Below are positions 41,769 through 51,461 of a DNA stretch of 64,000 nucleotides, piece after piece. The notes beneath the pieces are model-generated. The model was not told where the DNA came from and ran no database searches. It was given only the letters and a program-made list of their open reading frames with translations. Both the position numbers and the translations under genes were made by a program. Position 1 is the first letter of the stretch, and every line of letters begins with the position of its first letter. The stretch lies in NCBI RefSeq assembly GCF_014652655.1, contig NZ_BMZF01000002.1:124001-188000 (forward strand), given 5' to 3'. This stretch comes from Paramylibacter ulvae. Its GTDB lineage: Bacteria; Pseudomonadota; Alphaproteobacteria; Rhodobacterales; Rhodobacteraceae.

Positions 41769-42935
41769 ATGTGGTCAAAAATTTGTTTATTTGCGAGCGT
41801 TTCGCCTGCCTGTGTGATGATGGGGTCGATGGCCTATTCCGGTATTGATTTGTCGGCATTTGGCGCGGATGCATTGGTCAGCGAACCAACAGTTGTGGCA
41901 TGTACATTGGAAAACGGCGAAGCGTCGCAATGTGCGCAGATTGTTGTGAAATACAAACCAGATAACCTCGGCATTGGTCCGTTTTGCCCCGCAACAGTTG
42001 ATGACGCTGGCGGCATCTGGGACTGGGATGGCGAAGAAGCGGGTCTGTATCGATTGGACGGTGAATTCTTTTACATGCTGGCGGATCAAGGTTATGATTT
42101 CACGGATGGCGACGGCCATGTACATATGATTGATAACGCAACCGTGCGCCCCACCGTTGATCATGCCTGTATCGCAGTTGAGGCATCAGAAGGGGCTGAG
42201 ATGACCATTCTATTGCCAATGACGCCAGTAATGGCCGAAAACGCCACTGCATTGCGTACGGTGAACAAGGTTGGGCTGGCACTTGATGGTGTGCCCATTT
42301 TTTCCGATGCGCCATCGGTTGCGGTGACGGGACATTTGCCCGCGCTTGATACCTGTGGCGGGCATGTAGATCCGGGTGGCTGGTATCACTGGCACGCGAC
42401 ATCGACAGATATTGATGATGTGTATCGCGCGCACGGCGTTGATGCGCATTGTGGCGAAGTAGAACAACAAGCCAGCGCACAATTTGGATATGCATTCGAT
42501 GGGTTTGCCATGTTTGGCAGCCAAGAAATGGACGGTGCAACGCCAACGGGTTTGGATGAATGTGATGGGCATATTGGCGTTACGCCAAATGCGCCAGATG
42601 GTGAATATCATTATCACACCACATTGGATTTCCCGAACCTTCCCACATGTCTGTCGGGTGTTCAGGCGCAAAATAATTTCACCACCACCGCCAGTGCGGG
42701 GGTGGGTGCCGCCGCTGAATTTCGCGATGTGGGCCCTGGTGCACCAGATCAACACCGCGGTCTGCCCCCAGGGTTTGACAAAGCAGCGATTGAACTGGGT
42801 GTTAGCGAAGATGCCTTGATGCAAGCAATAAACGCCGCGGGTGGACCGCAGTTGGATTTTAGCAAGGCTGCCGAAATGCTGAATGTCAGCGAGGACGCAT
42901 TGCGCGGTGCATTACCACCGCCGCCACAACGCTAA
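41769..42935 (+). CDS. YHYH-domain protein with duplicated C-terminal helical motif
   Basis: 388 residues. A weak signal-like N-terminus precedes a beta-rich domain with GWYHWHATS and GEYHYHTTLDFPN, the signature of the YHYH family, which often occurs with secreted or surface proteins and may bind metal through its histidines. The last 65 residues hold two copies of an 18-residue helix motif: KAAIELGVSEDALMQAI and KAAEMLNVSEDALRGAL, then a polyproline tail. AAAGG is placed well for ATG 41769. A strong terminator follows. The function of the family is unknown. Confidence 0.82.
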   Translation: MWSKICLFASVSPACVMMGSMAYSGIDLSAFGADALVSEPTVVACTLENGEASQCAQIVVKYKPDNLGIGPFCPATVDDAGGIWDWDGEEAGLYRLDGEFFYMLADQGYDFTDGDGHVHMIDNATVRPTVDHACIAVEASEGAEMTILLPMTPVMAENATALRTVNKVGLALDGVPIFSDAPSVAVTGHLPALDTCGGHVDPGGWYHWHATSTDIDDVYRAHGVDAHCGEVEQQASAQFGYAFDGFAMFGSQEMDGATPTGLDECDGHIGVTPNAPDGEYHYHTTLDFPNLPTCLSGVQAQNNFTTTASAGVGAAAEFRDVGPGAPDQHRGLPPGFDKAAIELGVSEDALMQAINAAGGPQLDFSKAAEMLNVSEDALRGALPPPPQR

Positions 42936-42943
42936 ATTGGTGC

Positions 42944-42979
42944 CCGCACGGCGTCATGGGGCGCCGTGCGGTATTTTTA
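42944..42979 (+). terminator. Rho-independent terminator of the YHYH gene
   Basis: CCGCACGGCG (42944-42953) and CGCCGTGCGG (42962-42971) form a perfect 10-base stem with an 8-base loop, followed by TATTTTTAT. The stop of the minus-strand gene at 42977 is in its T tract. Confidence 0.88.
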
Positions 42980-43465
42980 TCTACAAATATAGCCGCAATA
43001 GTTGCGCGTGGTCACACGTGAACGCGCACGTGGCCACCACAAACATTGCCCGCTGGTGTCATTGCGCACGTCAACCACGCGTGAAAATGTACAAATGCCA
43101 CCCGCACCAATACGCTTCACAGAAACGGCAGCGCGTTCGCGACTATTGGTGCCGTCTTGGCGCTGAACATCAATGTGTAATGTTGCGGCTGGCATAAATT
43201 CTTTGCCAGATGCTTCGCATCGCGCTTGCGCGCGCGCCACATCAAGTGCGGGGCAGTCCAGTGCGGCTTGACCAGCATCTGCGGCGGCACTTGTCGCGAC
43301 GGATTGTGGGCTACCGATACAGGCAAAACGGGTGCGTGTGCGATCATCAATACCCCCTTCCACTCCATCAATTCGGCAAAACCCAATTGTGTTTAAAGGT
43401 TCGTCTTGGGCAAATGCGCCAACGGGTAGGATGATCAATGTGGTCAATAAAATTGCTTTGAACAT
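42977..43465 (-). CDS. Small secreted cysteine-rich protein, unknown function
   Basis: 162 residues from ATG 43465, with AAAGGA placed 7 bases upstream. A clear signal peptide (FKAILLTTLIILPVGAFAQ) is followed by a mature domain with eight cysteines, an even number fitting disulfides in the periplasm. The end is Arg/Trp-rich (CLWWPRARSRVTTRNYCGYICR). No family recognised. It lies between the YHYH terminator and an SMR-like gene. Confidence 0.7.
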   Translation of the reverse strand: MFKAILLTTLIILPVGAFAQDEPLNTIGFCRIDGVEGGIDDRTRTRFACIGSPQSVATSAAADAGQAALDCPALDVARAQARCEASGKEFMPAATLHIDVQRQDGTNSRERAAVSVKRIGAGGICTFSRVVDVRNDTSGQCLWWPRARSRVTTRNYCGYICR

Positions 43466-43501
43466 TATATTTCCTTTCAAAATTGATGTGAAAATTATGC
43501 C

Positions 43502-43825
43502 TTAGCCCCATAAAACAGCGGCACCGATCAAAACGATAATGCCACCCGTAATTTCGCGCATGCTCAGGCTTTCGCCAATAAAGATTGAAATGATGACAAC
43601 CAGCAATGCCTCTAGCGCGAGAATAGCGACATAGGTGAATGCTAGATTTTCTTGGCGCAGCACAATGATTTCAAACAGTATGGCTGTGGCGAAAAATCCG
43701 ATAATGAAAATCAGTGGCCAAATGGATGGGGTATCGGCCATATGTTTCATCGCCAGTGTCGCCAAGGCATAACCAAGCGCAGATAATGCGATCAAAAAAA
43801 CGGGATTTTGAAATGTATACATCAT
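43502..43825 (-). CDS. Small multidrug-resistance/EamA-like membrane protein
   Basis: 107 residues from ATG 43825 (43822 also possible). Four hydrophobic helices, with the last reading TGGIIVLIGAAVLWG and GYALATLAMKHM in the first, match the SMR/DMT fold length and the GxxL-x-K-x-(A/S) pattern. The key SMR glutamate early in helix 1 is not seen, so drug/proton antiport is unsure. Could transport small metabolites as a dimer. The frame extends 26 codons upstream without a ribosome binding site. Confidence 0.65.
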   Translation of the reverse strand: MMYTFQNPVFLIALSALGYALATLAMKHMADTPSIWPLIFIIGFFATAILFEIIVLRQENLAFTYVAILALEALLVVIISIFIGESLSMREITGGIIVLIGAAVLWG

Positions 43826-43915
43826 TTGAACACCGTTTGTGGGGTTCAAAAATTCTGCGTCATAAGCGAATAGAAAACAGTGGTAATCTTCACTAGTTTC
43901 CAAAATAATGTGGGT

Positions 43916-44434
43916 TTAGGCTTTTGTGGCGAAAATCCCCGTTGGTTTCCCATCAACACCATCCGCGCCAAGATCGTCGAAATAGGGCACCAATTCCGTT
44001 TCACCGCGCGAACGTTGAAAATCCATGATCGGCACGCCCGTGCCACATGACGTCTGCACCAAATCGATGGTCAGATCAAAAATTTGCCGACTGCCAGCCA
44101 TGGGTGGGAAATGTTGCGCCAGCATGTTCCATTCGGGATCACGTGGATGAAACACCCGCGCCGTGCCATAGGTGCGCAGGATCATTGGATCACCATCGAA
44201 GGCACAAAACATCAAGGTCATGCGCCCCGTTGCAGCCACATGTGCCGCGGTTTCATTGCCGCTGCCGCTTAGATTCAACCAGATAATGCGGTTGTCATCC
44301 ATGATGCGAAGTGAATCCAGCCCTTTGGGTGAAACATTCACCCGCCCCGTTTCATCCGCGGTGGCAACGAAAAACATCACCTGATTTTCGATAAATTCGC
44401 GCAATGTACCGTTGAGTTTTTTACCCTGCCCCAT
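43916..44434 (-). CDS. Pyridoxamine-5'-phosphate-oxidase-family FMN-binding protein
   Basis: 172 residues; AGGAGG 5 bases before ATG 44434. It has the split-barrel pattern FFVATADETGRVNVSPKGLDSLRI, the FMN-binding stretch of general-stress and PNPOx-like proteins, and a conserved LNLSGSGNETAAHVAATGRMTLMFCAFDG. Such proteins bind FMN or heme-derived cofactors and reduce small molecules. It reads alone, with the next upstream gene (exosortase) 127 bases away. The exact reaction is unknown. Confidence 0.82.
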   Translation of the reverse strand: MGQGKKLNGTLREFIENQVMFFVATADETGRVNVSPKGLDSLRIMDDNRIIWLNLSGSGNETAAHVAATGRMTLMFCAFDGDPMILRTYGTARVFHPRDPEWNMLAQHFPPMAGSRQIFDLTIDLVQTSCGTGVPIMDFQRSRGETELVPYFDDLGADGVDGKPTGIFATKA

Positions 44435-44560
44435 GTCATCCTCCTAGTTCCAAAGTGAACATAATGAGAACATTAGTGCAACTATTTGTTGCAATTTTTC
44501 CAGAATACAGGAAGGTTTTGAATAAAAATGTCGCGAACAAATTCGTTACCATATCTCCGG

Positions 44561-46159
44561 TTATAACGGTACAAAACGGGGCAGCGCTGACAAGCTATTT
44601 TGTAAAAAACCTTGCAATCGTGCATCCGCGTCTGCGGCCGTTTCACCCGCGACAATCGGGGTGGCATATCGCACCAATGCGCCATCCGTGCGCCCCGTGC
44701 GTACGCCGTCAATTACGACGCGAAACTTTGCCTTAATATCGTTTGTCATCCGTTCACCGCGTTGTTCAAACCAGTAATAAACCAACTGTTGCGACAACCC
44801 TTTTTGAATGATCGCACGGTTTACGTTGAACCCACCAAACACCGGCAATGTGGTTTGCACATTATAAGGTTCAAGCGTGAAAATTTCCCAGCCACCCACG
44901 GGCAAGCACACCTCTGGCGAATGAATGCCCGAGCCATCGGTTTGATTTTCATAAAAGGCGACAAACATGTTGATATGACTGGGCGCGGTTGCGCTGGTGT
45001 AATTGATATTCAGATAATCACTTGCGCCCAGCACTGTTTCGATTTCGGGGTCAAGCAGGCTTCCGACCCCTGACCAGCCATCCAGATCACGCGGGAACAA
45101 TGCAAATGGTTCGCGATCCATCACGCGCGTTTCCCCGCCGCGCCCAATCATCCACGCACCAGATGCCGCCAATGTAATTATTGCCGCAATGACCAATGAA
45201 CGCGATGGGCGGATGCCCCAGATGCGGTTCAAAATGGCTCCAAAACCTTGTGTGTCCAAATCAATCGCCTCTGACAATGGTTTTGGGTTTGGGGTTAAGC
45301 GTTGCAATGCCACTGCCATCAAAAACAAGATCGCGATGCACAGCACAAAAATGACCCAACCCTCAAAGAAATGTAAAAAACCTTCGGCCTGTTCGATACC
45401 GTAGGAATTTACCAAAATACCAATCACCCCGATGCGCAGGGAATTGATCAATACCGTCAGTGGTGCTGCGGCCAGAAGCAGGACAATTTTGTGCCAAAAC
45501 GGCCCGCGATAAAGGATCGCAAAAAGATATGAAAAGCTAAGGATCGGAAACAAGTATCGCAGACCCGAACAGGCCTCTGCCACTTGTAACTTCATCACGC
45601 CAAGGTCAATGACGTTGCCCTCTAAAAACACAGAAACGCCCGCAAGTTTAATCAACCAAACACCGATAACCGATGAAATGAGTTGCAATACAATGGTCAG
45701 TTTCCAATATAAAATCTGAGGCAAGGGCAGCATGAATATAAGGTGCAATACGGGCAATTGATGTTGGTGCCCACGACCCCAGCCAAACACGACCAACACC
45801 ACACCCGCGACCCAAATAATCATCGCATATGTGACGATATCGGCGATATGCGCGATATTACCAAAGACAGCGATGATCAAAGATAGCGCAATCACCAACA
45901 CACCCGTCCAACGATCGGACGGATTATGATCGGGCAATGGCGTTTGGCGCAATTCGCGCAAAAACAGATAGAGCGATACAATCGGGATCAGCGGCCCATG
46001 GCTGTATTCTGCCGTGGACCACGCCGCACCCAGCGATTTCAAGCCAATCCAAAACAGCGGCACAGAGGCAAGTATCAACACGACAAACAACACCACCCCA
46101 CGGCGATTCATCGCCGCAAGAAAAGATCGGTTTTCAATGTGGTTCGTGCCAGTGTGCAT
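44561..46159 (-). CDS. xrtD: Exosortase fused to EpsI (XrtD, VPLPA-CTERM class)
   Basis: 532 residues from ATG 46159 (a TTG at 46162 is adjacent). About eight membrane helices form the exosortase, with Cys197 in EACSGLRY, Arg242 in NSLRIG and His263 in FLHFFEGW as the catalytic set. The periplasmic EpsI-like domain (about 335-532) holds [24 protein letters not shown]. Exosortases cut C-terminal sorting tails and transfer proteins to the surface polysaccharide. This gene is the last of the minus-strand exopolysaccharide operon. A VPVPA-tailed protein at 55203-55823 is the obvious local substrate. Confidence 0.93.
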   Translation of the reverse strand: MHTGTNHIENRSFLAAMNRRGVVLFVVLILASVPLFWIGLKSLGAAWSTAEYSHGPLIPIVSLYLFLRELRQTPLPDHNPSDRWTGVLVIALSLIIAVFGNIAHIADIVTYAMIIWVAGVVLVVFGWGRGHQHQLPVLHLIFMLPLPQILYWKLTIVLQLISSVIGVWLIKLAGVSVFLEGNVIDLGVMKLQVAEACSGLRYLFPILSFSYLFAILYRGPFWHKIVLLLAAAPLTVLINSLRIGVIGILVNSYGIEQAEGFLHFFEGWVIFVLCIAILFLMAVALQRLTPNPKPLSEAIDLDTQGFGAILNRIWGIRPSRSLVIAAIITLAASGAWMIGRGGETRVMDREPFALFPRDLDGWSGVGSLLDPEIETVLGASDYLNINYTSATAPSHINMFVAFYENQTDGSGIHSPEVCLPVGGWEIFTLEPYNVQTTLPVFGGFNVNRAIIQKGLSQQLVYYWFEQRGERMTNDIKAKFRVVIDGVRTGRTDGALVRYATPIVAGETAADADARLQGFLQNSLSALPRFVPL

Positions 46160-46174
46160 CAAAAAACCCAGCGG

Positions 46175-47560
46175 TTAAGGGCGCATGGTGAATTCGCGGC
46201 TGATCTGGAAAAACACTTCGTTTGATTTGGCTTTGTCACTTGCTGTTGCCTCGTCCAATGTGCGATGGGCAACGCCGATTTGCATATCCCAGTCACGGGT
46301 CAGCGCACGGTTATAGGCTAAGCGAATTTCGCTGGTGGATTTTTCATCCACATCGTCAAAACCAGTATCGGCCACTTGGGCATATTGATATCCAAAAACA
46401 ACCGAACTTTCGTTTGTGATTAAATGGCGATAGGCGACATCAACCCATGTGGTTTGAATGTCTGAACCCGCGTCTGATGTCGAAAAGCTGCGATTGACAA
46501 GCGCGCTGAACAAACCAGATTTCAGATCGCGCACCACAGAAAGGCCCCCGACCCATTCGGTGCCGCCTCTGGGGCCTTTGGTGACGCCAAAACTGCCGTT
46601 CAAATCATATAGTTTAGCATTGATTTCACGGGTTAACTTAAATGTGTTGCGTCGCCCATTTACGGATAATTCAGTTTCAGCTTCGATACCAAAACTGCCA
46701 TCGGCAAATTCGCGTGTGAAACCCAATCGTCCCGCTAATCCACGTTCGCCATCAACGCGCACGCCTGTGTCCAATTCTTCAACATCGGTATATTCGATAC
46801 GCCCGTTGATTGTCCAAATTGGTGACGCGATATAGTCCAGCTCAAACCCAAGATCTTCTTGGGTGCGTTGATACGGGTCGCCATCCTCGGTTGATTTATA
46901 ATCCCACGCATCAAAAGTTACGCGCCCCTGCAACACTGGCGAAAATCGCAAGTTTGCGGTTAAAAACGCGTTGTTGGTTTCGCTGTCGTTCAAATCGGGA
47001 TCGGTCACATCGGTGTACATGTTTTTCTGATGCTGCAATTCCGCGCGAAAACCGATGGGTTTGTCGATGCCCGTTTCAAATACGATCACGGCCTGATTTA
47101 TTTCCAGATTACCGTCACTATTGTTGATGGAATCTTCGCCCAGATTATCATTGCTCAATAACGGGTCAGAAAATCGCAGATCATCATTGGAAACATCGGC
47201 AGTAATTTCCAGATTGGCAAACGCTCCGTTGCGTTCATATTCAAAGCCGTAATCAGGATCATCAAAAGAAATATCGTTGGATTCATCTGGCGCCTTTGAT
47301 GCGCGCATGATGCCTTCGAATGTTAACGCGATGCGTTGATTCTGGCTCACGTTTTCTGCGCGAAAATCCAGAATATTATCCCATAAATACAAGGTGCCCG
47401 GCGATGGAACATCCAACGAAAAATTATCATTTGCGCTGATCCTGCTGGTGACGCCAAAGGTTAAGGTTACACCGCCTTCGGGTGTATCTTGGGCAAAAAC
47501 AGGTGCACTGGTCGCCAAAAGGGCGGCCAGAAAACTGGCGATATTTTTTCGACTGCTCAT
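46175..47560 (-). CDS. Outer-membrane beta-barrel protein of the exopolysaccharide locus
   Basis: 461 residues from ATG 47560 (GGGGA 7 bases upstream). A signal peptide ends in AFAPVFAQ-like residues, followed by repeated amphipathic beta-strands (GFRAELQHQKNMY, FEYERNGAFANLEITADVS) and a C-terminal EVFFQISREFTMRP, aromatic-rich as in barrel proteins. Proteins of this type sit in exosortase loci next to polysaccharide export genes and likely form the exit channel or a surface anchor. Between the export gene (24 bases upstream) and xrtD (15 bases downstream). Confidence 0.8.
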   Translation of the reverse strand: MSSRKNIASFLAALLATSAPVFAQDTPEGGVTLTFGVTSRISANDNFSLDVPSPGTLYLWDNILDFRAENVSQNQRIALTFEGIMRASKAPDESNDISFDDPDYGFEYERNGAFANLEITADVSNDDLRFSDPLLSNDNLGEDSINNSDGNLEINQAVIVFETGIDKPIGFRAELQHQKNMYTDVTDPDLNDSETNNAFLTANLRFSPVLQGRVTFDAWDYKSTEDGDPYQRTQEDLGFELDYIASPIWTINGRIEYTDVEELDTGVRVDGERGLAGRLGFTREFADGSFGIEAETELSVNGRRNTFKLTREINAKLYDLNGSFGVTKGPRGGTEWVGGLSVVRDLKSGLFSALVNRSFSTSDAGSDIQTTWVDVAYRHLITNESSVVFGYQYAQVADTGFDDVDEKSTSEIRLAYNRALTRDWDMQIGVAHRTLDEATASDKAKSNEVFFQISREFTMRP

Positions 47561-47584
47561 CAATCGTTCCCCGATTTTTATGTT

Positions 47585-48199
47585 TTATTCAAATAGACGC
47601 CTTGTTGGAACAACCACAACGTCACCACGCCCCAATACGGTATTGCCCGCAATGCTGTTGGAATCGCGTGGGTTTTTGTAGTTGAATTTATAAATCACTT
47701 CGGATTTTGATTTTGGATCAGTGCGGCGCAATTCAATGCGTTTTTCCGCAGCAAAACGTGTAAGCCCGCCAGACGCCGCAATCGCTTGCAACAATGTGAT
47801 ACCAGGTTTCACTTCTAGTGATCCTGGTGTGTTCACCTCGCCCATAACGAAGATATTTGTCATCACAGGTGGTTTTGGTGCTGTGGGTACGCGTACCCGC
47901 GGCACGGCCAGTTTTTCCACGGAAACGTAAATGTTTGGTGTGCTTGCGTAATTGGGCGCCAATGCATTGGTTAATGTCGATGTAATCGCATCAACCGTGC
48001 GACCAGATGCGCGCAATGTGCCAACAGCAGGAAAATTTATGGACCCATCAGGCAGCACCAGCACGCTACGGTTCAGGTTGGCGTCTTCTAGAATTTCGAT
48101 ACGCAGCGTATCACCAGCCTTAAGACGGTACCCCGCCTGCGCAAAAGCAGTCGTGGCGATGAAAACAGAGATTATTAAACTACTTATGAAACGAAACAT
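47585..48199 (-). CDS. Polysaccharide export protein (Wza/SLBB type)
   Basis: 204 residues; GAGG lies 7 bases before ATG 48199. Signal peptide (MFRFISSLIISVFIATTAFA), then the poly-export domain (GDTLRIEILEDANLNRSVLVLPDGSINFPAVGTL) and an SLBB domain (VMGEVNTPGSLEVKPGITLLQAIAASGG). No lipobox cysteine is visible, so it is probably a soluble periplasmic or weakly attached ring protein. It moves the polymer from the periplasm to the outer-membrane barrel encoded downstream. Confidence 0.9.
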   Translation of the reverse strand: MFRFISSLIISVFIATTAFAQAGYRLKAGDTLRIEILEDANLNRSVLVLPDGSINFPAVGTLRASGRTVDAITSTLTNALAPNYASTPNIYVSVEKLAVPRVRVPTAPKPPVMTNIFVMGEVNTPGSLEVKPGITLLQAIAASGGLTRFAAEKRIELRRTDPKSKSEVIYKFNYKNPRDSNSIAGNTVLGRGDVVVVPTRRLFE

Positions 48200-48325
48200 G
48201 ATCTTACCTCGCGATCTTAAATTAGGTTAAGTGTACGCCAAGACTGGCGTTTGTAAAACTTTTTTCGAACAAATATGCGGCGGGTGCGATAGATTTGTCG
48301 CGCTGGGTTTGCGCATCTATTCCGC

Positions 48326-50755
48326 CTAGTTTTTTGCCGTAAGGCGTAAAATTTCTTTCTTTATATCATCATTGAACGCTTGGGGCGAATCCGCGTCTAG
48401 CATTTTTTCGACATTTTGAAATTGAAGCAATGCTTCTGTGTCGCGCGACAGCGCCGCGAGCGTTTTTGCCAGATGGTATTGCACTGCCAATTCTTCGGGC
48501 AAATCATGTGCGGCAGCGAACAGATAACGGTATGCTTCTTGGTAATCACCGCGCAGATATGCGATCCAGCCGTAAGTATCCTGTGCTGGGGCGGATTTTG
48601 TATCGCGCAGGCGCCGCGCAATCGTATATGCGCGTTGCAAGCTTTCGGCGTCATCGCGATGGTTTGATAACAAGCTTGCCAAATTATTCGCCAACATGAC
48701 CGATTTTGAATTTTGTTCATACAGTTTTTCATAAACCGCAATCGCACCATCATAGTCGCCCGCATGTTCCAAATTTGATGCGTTGATCCATTGTAGATAA
48801 CCACTGTTTGGCACCGCGTTAAGCGCGGCTGTTAATGTGGCGTTTGCATCCAGATCATTTGCCAATTGTAACTGATATTTCGCAACCCAAACCCGTTCTT
48901 GGCTGGCATCCTTGGCTAAAATCGCGTTGTAAATTGCAAGGGCGGCGTCAACATCACCCGATGCGCCATAAATCCCAGCCTGTACATATTGCCAAAACGC
49001 GGGATCATCCGAAATCTGTTCCAGTTTTTGTGCATGCGCTAACGCCGCGGGATAGTTTTCTTGGCGAATGAACGTATCAATAATCGTCGCATTTGCTTGT
49101 GCGCTGGTATCATCCGTGGTCGCGGCAAGCTGTTGCATAAATTGCGCCAACTCCGCAGAACGATCCTGAGCGCGCAACATGGTGGTGGTCAGGTTGTTGG
49201 CCGCCGATACGGCGCCGGGGGTTTGTAATGCGTTCAGTTTTGGAATGATGTCTTCCAACCGACGCCAGTTTTGTGTTGTCACATATAAATTGCCAAGGGC
49301 AATCAATAACTGGGGATGTTCAGGATTTTGGCGATGTGCGTTTAATAATGTATCCTCGGCCGCAATGACCTTGTCACTTGCCATCAAAACCCCCGCATAA
49401 CGCAGCGACTCATCTGGTGCGTTATCGGACGCCTTTACCGCCAAAGACAGCATTTCGGATTTCAGCTCATGACTCCCCTCGCGATCATGTGCGCTTGCGA
49501 TCAGGGTCAACAGTTCCGCATCATTTGGATGTTGGCCGACCGCACCACGCAAATTCACGATGGCCTCTGCGGTTTGATCCGCCGCGATTTGCCAACGCGC
49601 CTTATGCTTGGTGGCGCTGGCATTGTATTTATCAATGCTAAGCACCTCGTTCACCAAAATGCGCGCAGCGTCTGTTTGGCCTGTCGCGATCAACATATCA
49701 GTCAGGATCAAACGGTATGTGTTGGTGTTCGCTGTTGTTGGGGCATCTTGTAAAATGTCACGCATTTGGTCGATTGCACCCATTTTATCACCCGATTCAA
49801 ATTGCAGTGATGCCTTGAGCGATTGAAACAGCTTTGCGTTTGCTGGCGCTGTCGCCAGCACGCTGTTGATTTCATCCAACGCGGCACCGTCACCACGGGT
49901 TTTTGCGATAAAGTTAATTAAATCGACCTGTAGATTTTGATTATCTGGATCACCCGCAATCACCGTGCGAAAATAAGATTCCGCCGCTGGCAAATCCTGT
50001 TGTGCGATATACCAACGGATCAGCCGCAACTTTGATTCAGGGTCATTTGGATAACGCGCGACAATGTTTTTCAACTGCTGTTCCACATCATCTTTGCGAT
50101 CAAGTTGAATCAAAACCCCAAGGCGCAGCGAAAATAGATCCGTCATATCGGGATTATGGGCCAAGGCATCATCAATCGCGCGCAATGCTGGTTCCCAATT
50201 TTGTTGGCGCAAATGATCGCCAATGACCAGACGATGCGCATGTACCAATGTTGGATCTTGTGCGATCAAATCTTTACCAATGGCGGTGGCTGCCAATACA
50301 TCGCGCTCGTTCTTTTCGACCAGCGCATCGTAATATTGCAAATTCGCGACCAAGGATTTGACCACAAGGTCATTGCCATCAATTGCCGCGGCGCGTGTTG
50401 CATGGCGGCGCAGTGAATTCCAATTTTTGGTTTCGAGTGCAATTTCACCAACCGCACGCAAACCTTCAAAATTATCAGGGAATTGTTCGACTAGTCGCAA
50501 ATATTGGCCGTAAGCCTCGGTCCGAGGACCGCGCACATTTAACAACCGTGCATAGGCCAAGCGCGCGTCTTTGTGCAGGCCGTTTAATTGAAATACATTG
50601 CGAAATTCAATAATAGCGCGATCTTCGTCGCCATCGGCCAAATAGGTAAGGGCCGCTTGGTAATGTTTTTCTGCACGTTCTTCGGCGGATTCACACCCTG
50701 CCAGAAACAACAGACAAACAATAGCCAAGCAGCCCAATATTTTTGAATTTAACAT
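48326..50755 (-). CDS. TPR-repeat lipoprotein of the exosortase/exopolysaccharide locus
   Basis: 809 residues from ATG 50755; the frame runs on upstream through the sugar-transferase gene, but a lipoprotein signal (LGCLAIVCLLFLAGC) starts here, so this start is chosen. The mature protein is a chain of tetratricopeptide repeats (AEKHYQAALTYLADGDEDRA, AIAVYEKLYEQNSKSVMLANN and similar), matching PrsT-type TPR proteins of exosortase loci. It likely scaffolds export or exosortase components at the membrane. 28 bases after the ExoY-like gene, 126 bases before the export gene. Confidence 0.9.
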   Translation of the reverse strand: MLNSKILGCLAIVCLLFLAGCESAEERAEKHYQAALTYLADGDEDRAIIEFRNVFQLNGLHKDARLAYARLLNVRGPRTEAYGQYLRLVEQFPDNFEGLRAVGEIALETKNWNSLRRHATRAAAIDGNDLVVKSLVANLQYYDALVEKNERDVLAATAIGKDLIAQDPTLVHAHRLVIGDHLRQQNWEPALRAIDDALAHNPDMTDLFSLRLGVLIQLDRKDDVEQQLKNIVARYPNDPESKLRLIRWYIAQQDLPAAESYFRTVIAGDPDNQNLQVDLINFIAKTRGDGAALDEINSVLATAPANAKLFQSLKASLQFESGDKMGAIDQMRDILQDAPTTANTNTYRLILTDMLIATGQTDAARILVNEVLSIDKYNASATKHKARWQIAADQTAEAIVNLRGAVGQHPNDAELLTLIASAHDREGSHELKSEMLSLAVKASDNAPDESLRYAGVLMASDKVIAAEDTLLNAHRQNPEHPQLLIALGNLYVTTQNWRRLEDIIPKLNALQTPGAVSAANNLTTTMLRAQDRSAELAQFMQQLAATTDDTSAQANATIIDTFIRQENYPAALAHAQKLEQISDDPAFWQYVQAGIYGASGDVDAALAIYNAILAKDASQERVWVAKYQLQLANDLDANATLTAALNAVPNSGYLQWINASNLEHAGDYDGAIAVYEKLYEQNSKSVMLANNLASLLSNHRDDAESLQRAYTIARRLRDTKSAPAQDTYGWIAYLRGDYQEAYRYLFAAAHDLPEELAVQYHLAKTLAALSRDTEALLQFQNVEKMLDADSPQAFNDDIKKEILRLTAKN

Positions 50756-50783
50756 TCGTTTTCTTTGGCGAAAAGGGGCGCCG

Positions 50784-51461
50784 TTAGCGCCCCGTGCAGC
50801 GTAGTACCACGCTAAGGGTTTGTGAAATGATCGACACGTCTTGTTTGAATGAAACACAATCGGCGTAGTCATTGTCAAACTGTACCCGCGCAGCAAACGT
50901 TGTTTCATTGCGATCAGACACTTGCCACAACCCAGTCAATCCGGGACGGAAACGGAAATATTCGGTTCCGTGATACAGGCTACGTTGGTCCGTCATCATT
51001 GGGCGCGGCCCAACAACAGACATAGAGCCAATCAAAACATTCCAAAACTGTGGCATTTCATCAACTGAACTGCGGCGCAGAAAATTACCAACCTTGGTGA
51101 TACGCGGATCGTTTTTCAATTTTTGATCGCGATCCCATTCAATACGCGCATCAGGATTATCTGACAAATATTGTTCCAAAACCTTGTCAGCATCACGCAC
51201 CATGGTGCGGATTTTCCACATGCGAAATTCTTTGCCGTTCAAACCAATACGCATTTGGCTGTAAAACGGTTGCCCGCCATCCAACCAAACCAAAAAGGCA
51301 GAAATGCCAACGATGGTCAAAATAATAGGCGCAGCCAAAACGATGAATGCAATATCAAACAAGCGTTTCAGAAATGCTTCGTAAATCGAAGTATCGGTAT
51401 AAATATAAACAGCATGTTGCCGTTTCAATCGGTTATTAAAATCATCAGTATGCAGGGACAT
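50784..51461 (-). CDS. Undecaprenyl-phosphate sugar phosphotransferase (ExoY/WcaJ type)
   Basis: 225 residues. One N-terminal membrane helix ([22 protein letters not shown]), then the bacterial sugar transferase domain: [54 protein letters not shown] and [14 protein letters not shown]. Transfers hexose-1-phosphate to undecaprenyl phosphate to start repeat-unit synthesis. First gene of the minus-strand operon 51461 to 44561. The 444-base upstream gap separates it from the divergent ATPase gene. Confidence 0.92.
   Translation of the reverse strand: MSLHTDDFNNRLKRQHAVYIYTDTSIYEAFLKRLFDIAFIVLAAPIILTIVGISAFLVWLDGGQPFYSQMRIGLNGKEFRMWKIRTMVRDADKVLEQYLSDNPDARIEWDRDQKLKNDPRITKVGNFLRRSSVDEMPQFWNVLIGSMSVVGPRPMMTDQRSLYHGTEYFRFRPGLTGLWQVSDRNETTFAARVQFDNDYADCVSFKQDVSIISQTLSVVLRCTGR

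Noticed and set aside
42977-43903. Genes at 42977-43465 and 43502-43903 as a possible toxin-antitoxin pair
   Set aside because: One has a signal peptide with disulfide-type cysteines and the other is an SMR-like membrane protein; no toxin or antitoxin motif is present.
50756-50908. Extended start of the TPR lipoprotein into the sugar-transferase gene
   Set aside because: A proper lipoprotein signal starts at 50755 and the extension would be shared with coding sequence of the upstream gene.
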